64,000 nucleotides of DNA from Novosphingobium sp. ERN07 (lineage in GTDB: Bacteria; Pseudomonadota; Alphaproteobacteria; Sphingomonadales; Sphingomonadaceae), in NCBI RefSeq assembly GCF_012641335.1, contig NZ_JABAID010000003.1:248001-312000 (forward strand). The letters are read 5' to 3'. The notes beneath the pieces were generated by a model. It had not been told where the DNA came from. It saw only the letters and a list, made by a program, of their open reading frames with translations, and searched no databases. This document shows, in pieces, positions 1 through 8,249 of this stretch. The translations under genes and the position numbers were made by a program. Position 1 is the first letter of the stretch. Each line of letters starts with the position of its first letter.

Positions 1-45
1 CGTTCCGCAGCGTGCATTGCGCCCTACCGTCTCCTTGCGGGGCGC

Positions 46-1119
46 TTATGCACCGGCATTGAGCATGTTGCCAGCGCCGATCACCACGGTCGCGCCCACC
101 AGCAGGCCGATTCCGGTCCACACCAGACGGCGCGTGCGCTGCGATGCGCCAGCCCATTCCTTCAGCGCAAAGCCCCAAAGTGTTGAAAACAGGATGATAG
201 AGGCCATGTGCAGCGTCCACGAAGAGAAGCCGTATTCGCCCATCTGGCTTTCACCCATCGTGTAGAAGAAAAACTGCCCGTACCACAGCGTGCCACCCAG
301 TGCGGCCAGCAGCCAGTTGGCCAGCAGATTGGGACGCTCGCCGGGTTGTGCCTCGGGCGAAGGCGCGCCAAAGAATTGGCCGAAGCTGCGGTTCTTCCAC
401 AGCAGGTATCCGCACCACAGCGCATTGGTGGTAAGCCCGCCTGCCAGCACCACGCACAGCACCGGCAGACCTTGCGAGAGCGGATCGGTTCCGGCGGCCA
501 GCGTCAGGTCACGAATGGGCTGGCCAGCGGCAAGGCCCCAAGCAAAGCAGCCCGACATCACGCCCGAAAATGTTGCGATAAACAGGCCTTTGCGCAAATT
601 GAACTCAGCCACGCCTTCCGATGCTGCCCCGCCAAGGTCCGCCTCTTTGGCATTGCCTGCACGGGCGACGACGACGATGCCGACAAGCGTGATCAGAATA
701 CCCAGCAGCGTCAGCTTGCCGCTGGTCGTGGCGGCGATCTGGCCAATCGTGCCATCGAATATCGGCGGTCCCATCGTGCCGATCACGGTGGTCAGCCCCA
801 GCGCCACCGCCATGCCGAGCGACAGGCCCAGATACCGCATGGTCAGGCCGAACGTCAGGCCGCCAAAGCCCCACATCGCACCCCAGAACCAGCACCACAT
901 AAGCGTTTCACGTGGGGTGGCGGACAATACGCCCAGCAGGTCTTTGGTCTGCACGCTGGCGAAGAACCACGGCGCTATGGCCCAGGAAAACAGACCGCCT
1001 GCCAGCCAGAACACTTCCCATGACCATAGCTTTATGCGCTTGTACGGCACATAGAAGCTGGCTGAGGAAAAGCCGCCAATCCAATGAAATATAACGCCCA
1101 ATGCCGGGTTCGCGCCCAT
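46..1119 (-). CDS. rhaT: L-rhamnose/proton symporter RhaT
   Basis: Inner-membrane carrier of 357 residues that would import L-rhamnose with a proton, feeding the catabolic genes beside it. The family is about 340-350 residues with ten membrane helices. Here hydrophobic segments run along the whole chain, starting with GVIFHWIGGFSSASFYVPYK near residues 8-27, a segment typical of RhaT. The ATG at 1119 is preceded by ACAGGA. It lies 19 bases after lldD on the same strand and is probably the last gene of the kinase-lldD-rhaT unit. Family assignment is strong; substrate is supported by the neighbouring kinase, aldolase and isomerase. Confidence 0.93.
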   Translation of the reverse strand: MGANPALGVIFHWIGGFSSASFYVPYKRIKLWSWEVFWLAGGLFSWAIAPWFFASVQTKDLLGVLSATPRETLMWCWFWGAMWGFGGLTFGLTMRYLGLSLGMAVALGLTTVIGTMGPPIFDGTIGQIAATTSGKLTLLGILITLVGIVVVARAGNAKEADLGGAASEGVAEFNLRKGLFIATFSGVMSGCFAWGLAAGQPIRDLTLAAGTDPLSQGLPVLCVVLAGGLTTNALWCGYLLWKNRSFGQFFGAPSPEAQPGERPNLLANWLLAALGGTLWYGQFFFYTMGESQMGEYGFSSWTLHMASIILFSTLWGFALKEWAGASQRTRRLVWTGIGLLVGATVVIGAGNMLNAGA

Positions 1120-1138
1120 CGGTTCCTGTCCCTTTTCG

Positions 1139-2284
1139 TTATGGTTTTACGAGTATCGAGCGGTCGATCTCGCTGATGTTCTTCACGCCGGTCAGCGTCA
1201 TGGCGACGCGCATTTCCGCTTCGATCAGGCGCAGCATGTGTTCGATGCCCGCTTGCCCCTGCGCGGCAAGGGCAAAGACCCATGCCCGGCCCAGCAGCAC
1301 GCCCTTTGCGCCCAGCGCCAGCAGCCGCACCACATCGAGGCCAGACCGCACGCCACCATCGGCCAGCACGGTCAGGCGGTCACCCACCGCATCGGCAATG
1401 GCGGGCAGGGCGCACGCGGTGGAGGGCACGCCATCCAACTGACGCCCGCCGTGGTTGGACACCACGATGCCGTCCGCGCCAAGATTAGCCGCTTCCACCG
1501 CGTCTTCGGCATCGAGCAGGCCTTTGATGACCAGCGGGCCTTTCCATTCCGAGCGGATGAAATCGAGGTCTTTCCACGATATCGAACTGTCGAAATTCTC
1601 GCGCATCCACTTGAAGAAGTCTTCGATGCCGGTCTTGCCGTCCAGCTTGCGGATCACATTGCCAAGGCCGTGCGGACGCCCCATCACGCCCACGTCCCAT
1701 GCCCATGCGGGCTTCATCGCGCCCTGCAAGGTGCGGCGGATTGCGCCCTTCATGCCCGCGGCACCGGCAAGGCCCGAATGGTAATCGCGATACCGGCTGC
1801 CCGGCACCGGCATGTCGACAGTGAAGACCAGCGTTGAACAGTTCAGTTCCACCGCTTCCTGCAACAGTTCACGCATGAAGCCCCGGTCGCGGGTCATATA
1901 AAGCTGGAACCAGAAGGGTTTGCTGGCTGCTTTTGCCACTTCTCCTAAGGAGCAGGCCGAAACGGTGGAGAGCGTAAACGGCACGCCCGCCGCCTCTGCC
2001 GCACGCACCGCCTGACATTCGCCGCGCCGCGCGTTCATGCCCGCAAGGCCGATGGGGGCAAGCGCGACCGGCAGGGCTTGTTTCTGGCCAAACAGTTCGG
2101 TCGAAAGGTCCAGCCCGGAAACATCGCGCAGCACCCGCTGGCGCAGGGCAATGTCGCGCAGGTCGTCCACGTTCCGCCGCAGCGTGGTTTCGCTATAGGA
2201 GCCGCCGTCGATATATTCGAACAGGAAGTGTGGCAGGCGGCGGCGGGCCAGTTCGCGAAAATCGGGAATGGAAGCGGCGATCAT
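1139..2284 (-). CDS. lldD: FMN-dependent L-lactate dehydrogenase LldD
   Basis: FMN-dependent alpha-hydroxy-acid dehydrogenase of 381 residues oxidising L-lactate to pyruvate, usually coupled to the respiratory chain at the membrane. The hallmark [10 protein letters not shown] with its catalytic histidine lies near residues 277-286, followed by the FMN-phosphate region [20 protein letters not shown]. Length is usual for LldD. Its ATG overlaps the kinase stop by four bases (ATGA). In this context it finishes rhamnose breakdown: the fused aldolase/dehydrogenase across the divergent promoter makes L-lactaldehyde and then L-lactate, which this enzyme converts to pyruvate. Confidence 0.93.
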   Translation of the reverse strand: MIAASIPDFRELARRRLPHFLFEYIDGGSYSETTLRRNVDDLRDIALRQRVLRDVSGLDLSTELFGQKQALPVALAPIGLAGMNARRGECQAVRAAEAAGVPFTLSTVSACSLGEVAKAASKPFWFQLYMTRDRGFMRELLQEAVELNCSTLVFTVDMPVPGSRYRDYHSGLAGAAGMKGAIRRTLQGAMKPAWAWDVGVMGRPHGLGNVIRKLDGKTGIEDFFKWMRENFDSSISWKDLDFIRSEWKGPLVIKGLLDAEDAVEAANLGADGIVVSNHGGRQLDGVPSTACALPAIADAVGDRLTVLADGGVRSGLDVVRLLALGAKGVLLGRAWVFALAAQGQAGIEHMLRLIEAEMRVAMTLTGVKNISEIDRSILVKP

Positions 2285-3696
2285 GCATCGGTTCCTAATG
2301 CAGCGGCTTGTACTTCGGCCTTCCAGCGATTGCGGTAGGTATCAAGGTCGGCGTCCAGCGGTTCGACCCGAACCAACGCGCCTTGCGGCCGCAGCGTGGG
2401 ATCGATCAGCCGCAGCGCACCAAACGATACATCATTGTGGGCGTTGGCTGTGTAAACGGCAGTGTCGGGGCGCAGCGATGCCAGCGCGCGCACAAACACT
2501 TCCGCTTCGGCAAAGCGACCTTCCACCAGCAACCGGTCAGACGATCCGATCAGATCGAGCGACGTATCTGCCACCAGCGCGGCATAGAGACACGCAGCGG
2601 CGCGGCGTTCAAACCAGTCTTCGGGCCGATTGATCCATTCGAAACGGCTTTGCGGAAACGGCCCGAAGCCGCGCATCAGAGTGGGCAGGATCAGGCGGCC
2701 TTTGGCCAGCACTTCCGGCACGGCGGCCAGCAGTGCGGGTTGATCGGGCTTGATGTCTACGCGGCGCGTATCGATCTCGATCAGCGTCTCAATCTCGCGC
2801 CCGCCCATGAAACGGGCCGAAGGCACCGGGCGGCCATGCACGTCGATATTGACCAGGCAGTCACGCGCTTCGGGCAAGTCGCTCGTATCAACCGGCTTTG
2901 CAGGCAGGTGCATGGCGATGAACCATGTGCCCGTGGACAGCACCGTCGCTTCGTTATCGGCAATCTCGGCAAAGCCGCGCGCGGCCAACAGCGCCGCATT
3001 CGAATCGTGCAGGCCTGCCAGCACTTCCACATCGGGTGACAGGCCCGTTGCGGCGGCCACTTCCGGCTTCAGTGCGCCCACCACATCGCCAGCGCGCACC
3101 ACCGGGGCAAACTGCGCCGCCCAGCCAAGCCGCTTCGCCATCGGTGAGAAATCGGCCTCCTGCGGGGACCACAGATCGGAATGACAGCCAAGGCTGGTCA
3201 CCTCGCTCACCGCCTTGCCGGTGAGGAACCACGCCCAGTATTGCGCCCAGGGCAGCAGCGTGGCTCGACGCATCGCTTCACCATGAAGCTGCTCCATCCA
3301 CCAGATCTGGCTGCCAAAGTTCAACCCATCGGGCAGGGCAGGCGATCCGGTAAGCGCAAAGGCATCCCGCTGCGCGCGATATTCGGCCATCACGTCATCA
3401 GGAATGGCCTGTTCGTAATCCAGCGGTGGGAACGCCATGCGCCCATCGGTCAGCGCCACGACGCCTGCACCATGCCCCACGGGAATGATCGTGCGCACGG
3501 GATGTTCGGCATAGGTCTTGATCGTTTCCAGCAGCCAGCGGCCCACGTCATCTGCATCAAGCCTGCGGGCGCCTGCCACTTCGACCGGCACGTTGGGGCG
3601 CACTTGCCGATCGATCATCCGGCCATCCAGATCCCACAGGCTGACCTTGCTCAGGGTCTTGCCCAGATCGATGACAATAGTGGTGCCTGTTGGCAC
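2281..3696 (-). CDS. rhaK: FGGY-family rhamnulokinase
   Basis: Sugar kinase of the FGGY family, 471 residues, predicted to phosphorylate L-rhamnulose to L-rhamnulose 1-phosphate. The N-terminal phosphate-binding segment [14 protein letters not shown] (about residues 9-22) and the [14 protein letters not shown] segment, with the likely catalytic aspartate near residue 230, are visible. It starts with GTG, preceded by GGGAGAG. FGGY kinases differ in substrate, and fuculokinase or xylulokinase cannot be excluded from sequence alone; rhaT, the rhamnose isomerase and the aldolase nearby decide the call. First gene of the minus-strand arm, facing the palindrome at 3724-3755. Confidence 0.86.
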   Translation of the reverse strand: MPTGTTIVIDLGKTLSKVSLWDLDGRMIDRQVRPNVPVEVAGARRLDADDVGRWLLETIKTYAEHPVRTIIPVGHGAGVVALTDGRMAFPPLDYEQAIPDDVMAEYRAQRDAFALTGSPALPDGLNFGSQIWWMEQLHGEAMRRATLLPWAQYWAWFLTGKAVSEVTSLGCHSDLWSPQEADFSPMAKRLGWAAQFAPVVRAGDVVGALKPEVAAATGLSPDVEVLAGLHDSNAALLAARGFAEIADNEATVLSTGTWFIAMHLPAKPVDTSDLPEARDCLVNIDVHGRPVPSARFMGGREIETLIEIDTRRVDIKPDQPALLAAVPEVLAKGRLILPTLMRGFGPFPQSRFEWINRPEDWFERRAAACLYAALVADTSLDLIGSSDRLLVEGRFAEAEVFVRALASLRPDTAVYTANAHNDVSFGALRLIDPTLRPQGALVRVEPLDADLDTYRNRWKAEVQAAALGTDA

Positions 3697-3723
3697 GCCG
3701 CTCTCCCGTTCCTTAATTTTCCC

Positions 3724-3755
3724 AAATGCTCAATAACAATCATTATTGATCATTT
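3724..3755. promoter_or_regulatory. palindromic operator in the divergent rha promoter region
   Basis: Two 13-base arms, AAATGCTCAATAA and TTATTGATCATTT, are reverse complements except for one central mismatch and are separated by six bases. The site sits between the divergent kinase gene (start 3696) and the aldolase fusion (start 3821), where one dimeric regulator could control both arms. No rha regulator gene was found beside it, so the protein that binds is unknown. Confidence 0.7.
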
Positions 3756-3820
3756 CCAGTAGAAATGTTAGCAAGCTCCCCGAACGGCGCAATGCCGACG
3801 TGTTGATCCAAAGGGATGCC

Positions 3821-5932
3821 ATGAACGCGCAAGTCTTGATTTCCTCCGCTGCCCTGCCGTTTGCCGTGCCGACGAGCCGGTGGGACGAATCGGTGGCTGC
3901 TACGCTTAGCCCTGCCGAACTGCTGCTCTATCGTTCGAACCTGCTAGGCAGCGACCTGACCGTGACCAATTTTGGCGGCGGCAACACGTCGGCCAAGCTG
4001 GAAGAGATTGACCCACTGACCGGTGAAAAGACCGAAGTGCTGTGGGTGAAGGGATCGGGCGGTGATATCGGTTCGATGAAGCTCGATGGCTTCGCCACGC
4101 TCTATCAGGCAAAGCTGCTCGGCCTTGAAGCGCACTATGCCGGGCCGGACGATGACGACAAGATGGTCGGCTTCCTGCCGCACTGTACGTTCAACCTGAA
4201 CGGTCGCGCCGCCAGCATCGACACGCCGCTGCATTCGCTGCTGCCGTTTGCGCACGTCGACCACGTTCACCCCGATGCGATCATCGCGCTGGCCGCATCG
4301 TCGGGCGGTGAAGCGGCAACGCAGGAAATCTGGGGCGGCACGATTGGCTGGCTGCCGTGGAAGCGCCCCGGTTACACGCTGGGTGTGATGCTGCGCGATT
4401 ACGTGAAGGCCAATCCGCACGTTCAGGGTGTCATGCTGGCCGGCCACGGGATCATCTGCTGGGCCGACAGCGCCAAGGCTTGCTACGAACACACGGTTGA
4501 ACTGATTGCCGATGCCGCCAATTACCTGAACGCCAAGCTGGGCGGAAAGCCCGCTTTCGGCGGTCAGGCGGTTGCTCCCAACGCAGACCGCGCCGCCATT
4601 GCTGCCGATCTGATGCCTCGTCTGCGCGGTTTCATGACCGGTGCGCGCACCAAGCTGGGCCACTTTTCCGACGATGCCGAAGCGCTGGAATTTGTGGGCA
4701 GCGTCGATTTCGAACGCCTCGCCTCGCTGGGCACGTCCTGCCCAGATCACTTCCTGCGCACCAAGGTCGCGCCGCTGACGCTGGACCCGGCACGGCTGCA
4801 GGATGATGCCTATCTGGCGCAGAAGATTGCCGATTATCGCGATCTCTATGCCGCCTATTACGAACGCTGCAAGCGCGCCAACAGCCCGGCGATGCGCGAT
4901 TCCAACCCGGTCGTCGTGCTGGTGCCCGGCGTTGGTCGCATCACCTTTGCCACTGACAAAACCACCGCGCGCCTTGCCGGTGAGTTTTATGGCAACGCCA
5001 TCAACGTGATGCGCGGGGCCGAGGCGATTGGCGATTACATCGCGCTGGACGAACAGGAAGCGTTCGACATCGAATACTGGCTGCTTGAAGAAGCCAAGCT
5101 GCAGCGTATGCCCGCGCCCAAGCCGCTGGTCGGCAAGATCGCGCTGGTTACCGGCGGCGCTGGCGGCATCGGCGCGGCATCGGCTGCTCGCCTGCTCCGC
5201 GAAGGGGCCTGCGTGGTTCTGGCTGATCGTGCCGCTGATGCGGTGGAAGAAGTCCGAGCGGGCTTTGCCAAGCAGTTTGGCAAGGACGTGGTGCGCGCCG
5301 CCGTGTGCGACGTGACTGATGAAGCCCAGGTGCAGGCCGCCTTCGATGTGGCCGCGCGCGAATTTGGCGGGCTGGACATTCTGGTCGCCAACGCAGGCAT
5401 CGCATCGTCCGCCCCGATTGAGGACACCACGGTTGAACTGTGGAGCCGCAATTATGACGTGCTGGCGCAGGGCTATTTCCTGACCGCGCGTTCGGCATGG
5501 CCGCTGATGAAGCGAATGAAGGATCAGGGCGGTTCGTCGGTGGTGTTCATCGGTTCGAAGAACGGCGTTGCCGCCGCCACCAATGCTAGCGCCTATGCCT
5601 CAGCCAAGGCGGCGGCGAACCATCTGGCGCGCTGCCTTGCGCTGGAAGGCGCGCCGTTCGGCATTCGCGTCAACACGGTGAACCCCGATGCGGTGATCAA
5701 GGGCAGCAAGATCTGGGACGGCGACTGGCGCAAGGAACGTGCAGGGGCACATGGCATCGACAGCGGCAAGGAACTGGAAGAGCACTACCGCCAGCGTTCG
5801 ATGCTGAAGCGCGATGTTCTGCCCGAAGATATTGCCGAAGCCGTCTATTTCCTCGGCTCTGACATGTCGGCAAAGTCCACCGGCAACATGATCAACGTCG
5901 ATGCGGGGAATGCGCAGGCCTTCACCCGCTGA
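3821..5932 (+). CDS. rhaEW: bifunctional rhamnulose-1-phosphate aldolase / L-lactaldehyde dehydrogenase
   Basis: Fusion of 703 residues. Residues about 1-430 form a class II aldolase domain that would split L-rhamnulose 1-phosphate into dihydroxyacetone phosphate and L-lactaldehyde; the histidine-rich segment AHVDHVHPD is the likely metal site. Residues about 435-703 are a short-chain dehydrogenase with the NAD-binding TGGAGGIG motif and an S/YxxxK catalytic set (SAYASAK), expected to oxidise lactaldehyde to lactate. The frame is open upstream to 3746, but the ATG at 3821 has AAAGGGA six bases before it and gives the family's usual length of about 700. This fused type is known from rhamnose regulons of several phyla (RhaEW). 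Confidence 0.92.
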   Translation: MNAQVLISSAALPFAVPTSRWDESVAATLSPAELLLYRSNLLGSDLTVTNFGGGNTSAKLEEIDPLTGEKTEVLWVKGSGGDIGSMKLDGFATLYQAKLLGLEAHYAGPDDDDKMVGFLPHCTFNLNGRAASIDTPLHSLLPFAHVDHVHPDAIIALAASSGGEAATQEIWGGTIGWLPWKRPGYTLGVMLRDYVKANPHVQGVMLAGHGIICWADSAKACYEHTVELIADAANYLNAKLGGKPAFGGQAVAPNADRAAIAADLMPRLRGFMTGARTKLGHFSDDAEALEFVGSVDFERLASLGTSCPDHFLRTKVAPLTLDPARLQDDAYLAQKIADYRDLYAAYYERCKRANSPAMRDSNPVVVLVPGVGRITFATDKTTARLAGEFYGNAINVMRGAEAIGDYIALDEQEAFDIEYWLLEEAKLQRMPAPKPLVGKIALVTGGAGGIGAASAARLLREGACVVLADRAADAVEEVRAGFAKQFGKDVVRAAVCDVTDEAQVQAAFDVAAREFGGLDILVANAGIASSAPIEDTTVELWSRNYDVLAQGYFLTARSAWPLMKRMKDQGGSSVVFIGSKNGVAAATNASAYASAKAAANHLARCLALEGAPFGIRVNTVNPDAVIKGSKIWDGDWRKERAGAHGIDSGKELEEHYRQRSMLKRDVLPEDIAEAVYFLGSDMSAKSTGNMINVDAGNAQAFTR

Positions 5933-5954
5933 TCCGAACCGGGAGAGGATAATA

Positions 5955-6878
5955 ATGAAAAAGACAGCACTGGTTGCCACGATGGCCCTGATGGTGGCCG
6001 CTCCTGCTTTTGCGCAGGGTGGCCCACCAGCTTCGGTTCCGGCGGCGGCTCCCGCTGAACCGGGGGCGATCCCGCTTTATGGCGACAAGACGCCAGGTGC
6101 GGCGGGCAGCGAGAACTGGATCAAGTTCGGCGGCAGTAGTCTTGCAGTGCGCAATGTCACCCGGCCCACGATCACCCCAGTCCTGCCCGATCCGGCCAAG
6201 GCCACGGGCGCGGCGGTGGTGGTTGCGCCGGGCGGTGCGTTCATGATGCTGGCGATGGACCACGAAGGCTGGGCCGTGGCCCGCGCGCTGGCCGACCGGG
6301 GCATTGCCGCGTTCATTCTGAAATACCGTCTGAACCCGACGCCCAAGGATGAAGCCGAAGCAGGCAAATACATGGGTGAACAACTCGCCAAGGAAGTCGG
6401 CCATCCGATGACCGGCGAACTGCTCGGCAAATCGATGGCCCCTGCCGACGGCAAGGCCGCGATTGAATGGGTGCGCGCCAATGCGGCCAGGTATGGCATC
6501 GATCCCGCGCGCGTTGGCATGATGGGCTTTTCCGCAGGCGCGATGACCGCGCGCCGCGTGGGGCTTGATGCCGATACGCCATCGCGCCCCGCATTCCTTG
6601 GCTACATCTATGGCCCGCAGGATGCCGAACCGGTCAGCGCCGATGCGCCGCCGATGTTCAATGCCATTGCGCTGAATGACAGCCTGTTTCCCAACAAGGG
6701 TTTCCCGATTGCGCAAGCTTATCTTGAAGCCAAGCGCCCGGTCGAAATTCACGGATACCAGACCGGCGACCACGGCTTCGGCCTTGGCGTGCCCGGCACC
6801 ACGACCACTCTTCTGATCGATGAATTTACCGCGTGGCTCAAAATGCAGGGCTTCCTCACGCGAAAGGACAGCAAATGA
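5955..6878 (+). CDS. exported alpha/beta-hydrolase (esterase/acetylxylan-esterase-like)
   Basis: Exported hydrolase of 307 residues with a clear signal peptide (MKKTALVATMALMVAAPAFA, cleavage probably after AFA). The serine nucleophile lies in GFSAGA and the charge-relay residues are likely the aspartate in LNDSLF and the histidine in TGDHGFG. The ATG follows GGGAGAGG. It lies 22 bases after the aldolase fusion and overlaps the isomerase start by four bases, so it belongs to the rhamnose operon. A role in removing acetyl or other acyl groups from rhamnosides before glycosidase action fits, but the substrate is unknown. The internal position between two rhamnose enzymes is notable. Confidence 0.82.
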   Translation: MKKTALVATMALMVAAPAFAQGGPPASVPAAAPAEPGAIPLYGDKTPGAAGSENWIKFGGSSLAVRNVTRPTITPVLPDPAKATGAAVVVAPGGAFMMLAMDHEGWAVARALADRGIAAFILKYRLNPTPKDEAEAGKYMGEQLAKEVGHPMTGELLGKSMAPADGKAAIEWVRANAARYGIDPARVGMMGFSAGAMTARRVGLDADTPSRPAFLGYIYGPQDAEPVSADAPPMFNAIALNDSLFPNKGFPIAQAYLEAKRPVEIHGYQTGDHGFGLGVPGTTTTLLIDEFTAWLKMQGFLTRKDSK

Positions 6879-8179
6879 CTCTCCCTATTTCCGCCGACCT
6901 TATTGCAGAGCGCAACGCCGTCCACTCCGAAGCGATGGAGGAAGATTACGCTGCACTGGGTCGCAAACTGGCGCGCACCGGGATCGATATCGATGCGATT
7001 AAGGACCGCGTGGCGGGCTTTTCGGTGGCCGTGCCATCGTGGGGTGCCGGGCGTGGCGGCACGCGCTTTGCCAAGTTCCCCATTCCGGGTGAGCCAACCA
7101 ATATCCATGAAAAGCTGGAAGACTGCGCCGTCATCCAGCAGCTTTCCCGCGTAACGCCGCGCGTATCGCCCCATTTCCCTTGGGATAAGGTCAGCGATTT
7201 CAAAGCGCTGCGTGAAGAAGCCGATGCCCTTGGCCTTGGCTGGGATGCGGTGAATTCCAACACCTTTCAGGATCAGGTCGGGCAGGCCCACACATATGCC
7301 AACGGCTCGCTTTCGGCGCAGGATGCCGCCACGCGCCAGCAGGCGGTGGACCACAACATCGAATGCATCGAAATCGGCCAGCAGCTTGGGTCTACCGACC
7401 TGACCGTGTGGGTGGGCGATGGCACCAACTTCCCCGGCCAGCAGGACTTGGGCCGCAGCCTTGACCGCTATCTGGAAGGCGCGGCCAAGATCTATGCCGC
7501 ACTGCCCGATGACTGGCGGATGCTGCTGGAACACAAGATGTTCGAACCGGCGTTCTATTCGACCGTGATCAGCGACTGGGGTTCGTCGATCCTTGCCGCA
7601 CAGGAACTGGGGCCAAAGGCCAAGTGCCTTGTCGATCTGGGCCACCACGCGCCCAACGTGAACATCGAACAGATCGTGGCGCGCCTGCACCGCTTCGGCA
7701 AGCTGGGCGGCTTCCACTTCAATGACAGCAAGTATGGCGATGACGATCTTGATTCCGGCTCGATCAACCCGCACCAGTTGTTCCTGGTGTTCAACGAACT
7801 GGTTGAGGCTGAACTGAACCCCCAAGGAAACAAGGGCGGTGACGGCTTCAACCCCAGCTACATGATCGACCAGTCGCACAACGTGACCGATCCGATTGAA
7901 TCAATGCTGTCGAGCGCCGAAACCATCACCCAGTGCTTCGCCAAGGCACAACTGGTGGACCGTGCTGCATTGCACGGCGCACAAGACGCCAACGACACGA
8001 TGATGGCGTTTCAGGCCCTGCGCCGCGCCTACAACGTCGATGTCGCGCCCATCCTTGCCAAGGCCCGCGCCGAAGCGGGCGGCGCCATCGACGTGCTCGA
8101 AGCCTATCGCCTCAGCCAATATCGCACCCGCAAAGCGCAGGAACGCAAGGCCGTGGGGCTGGGCGCGGGAATTGTCTGA
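6875..8179 (+). CDS. rhaI: L-rhamnose isomerase (RhaI type)
   Basis: Metal-dependent TIM-barrel isomerase of 434 residues converting L-rhamnose to L-rhamnulose. It resembles the Pseudomonas stutzeri type (about 430 residues), not E. coli RhaA. Visible family segments include the acid LLEHKMFEPAFYSTVISDWG, the metal-site region CLVDLGHHAPNVN and HFNDSKYGDDDLDSGSI. The ATG at 6875 overlaps the stop of the esterase gene (ATGA) and is preceded by GAAAGGA. Together with the kinase and aldolase fusion it completes the phosphorylative rhamnose route inside one divergent cluster. Confidence 0.92.
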   Translation: MTLPISADLIAERNAVHSEAMEEDYAALGRKLARTGIDIDAIKDRVAGFSVAVPSWGAGRGGTRFAKFPIPGEPTNIHEKLEDCAVIQQLSRVTPRVSPHFPWDKVSDFKALREEADALGLGWDAVNSNTFQDQVGQAHTYANGSLSAQDAATRQQAVDHNIECIEIGQQLGSTDLTVWVGDGTNFPGQQDLGRSLDRYLEGAAKIYAALPDDWRMLLEHKMFEPAFYSTVISDWGSSILAAQELGPKAKCLVDLGHHAPNVNIEQIVARLHRFGKLGGFHFNDSKYGDDDLDSGSINPHQLFLVFNELVEAELNPQGNKGGDGFNPSYMIDQSHNVTDPIESMLSSAETITQCFAKAQLVDRAALHGAQDANDTMMAFQALRRAYNVDVAPILAKARAEAGGAIDVLEAYRLSQYRTRKAQERKAVGLGAGIV

Positions 8180-8194
8180 CCCTTAGGATGACAT

Positions 8195-8214
8195 ATAAAA
8201 ACAAATAAAAACAA
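8195..8214 (+). repeat. tandem AT-rich decamer upstream of the rhamnosidase gene
   Basis: ATAAAAACAA occurs twice in direct succession, then decays into ATAATT. In GC-rich DNA this stretch stands out and ends 35 bases before the GH106 start codon. It could be an UP-like or bent promoter element; a function is not shown. Confidence 0.5.
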
Positions 8215-8249
8215 ATAATTGATCTATCACTCATTGGGAGTTGAGCAGC

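Noticed and set aside
1..45. Weak stem GCGCCC...GGGCGC just after the rhaT stop
   Set aside because: Only six pairs, a long loop and no T run; too little to call a terminator.
3746..3820. Upstream start for the rhamnulose-phosphate aldolase fusion
   Set aside because: It would place the start inside the palindromic operator, without a ribosome site; the ATG at 3821 has AAAGGGA and gives the family length.
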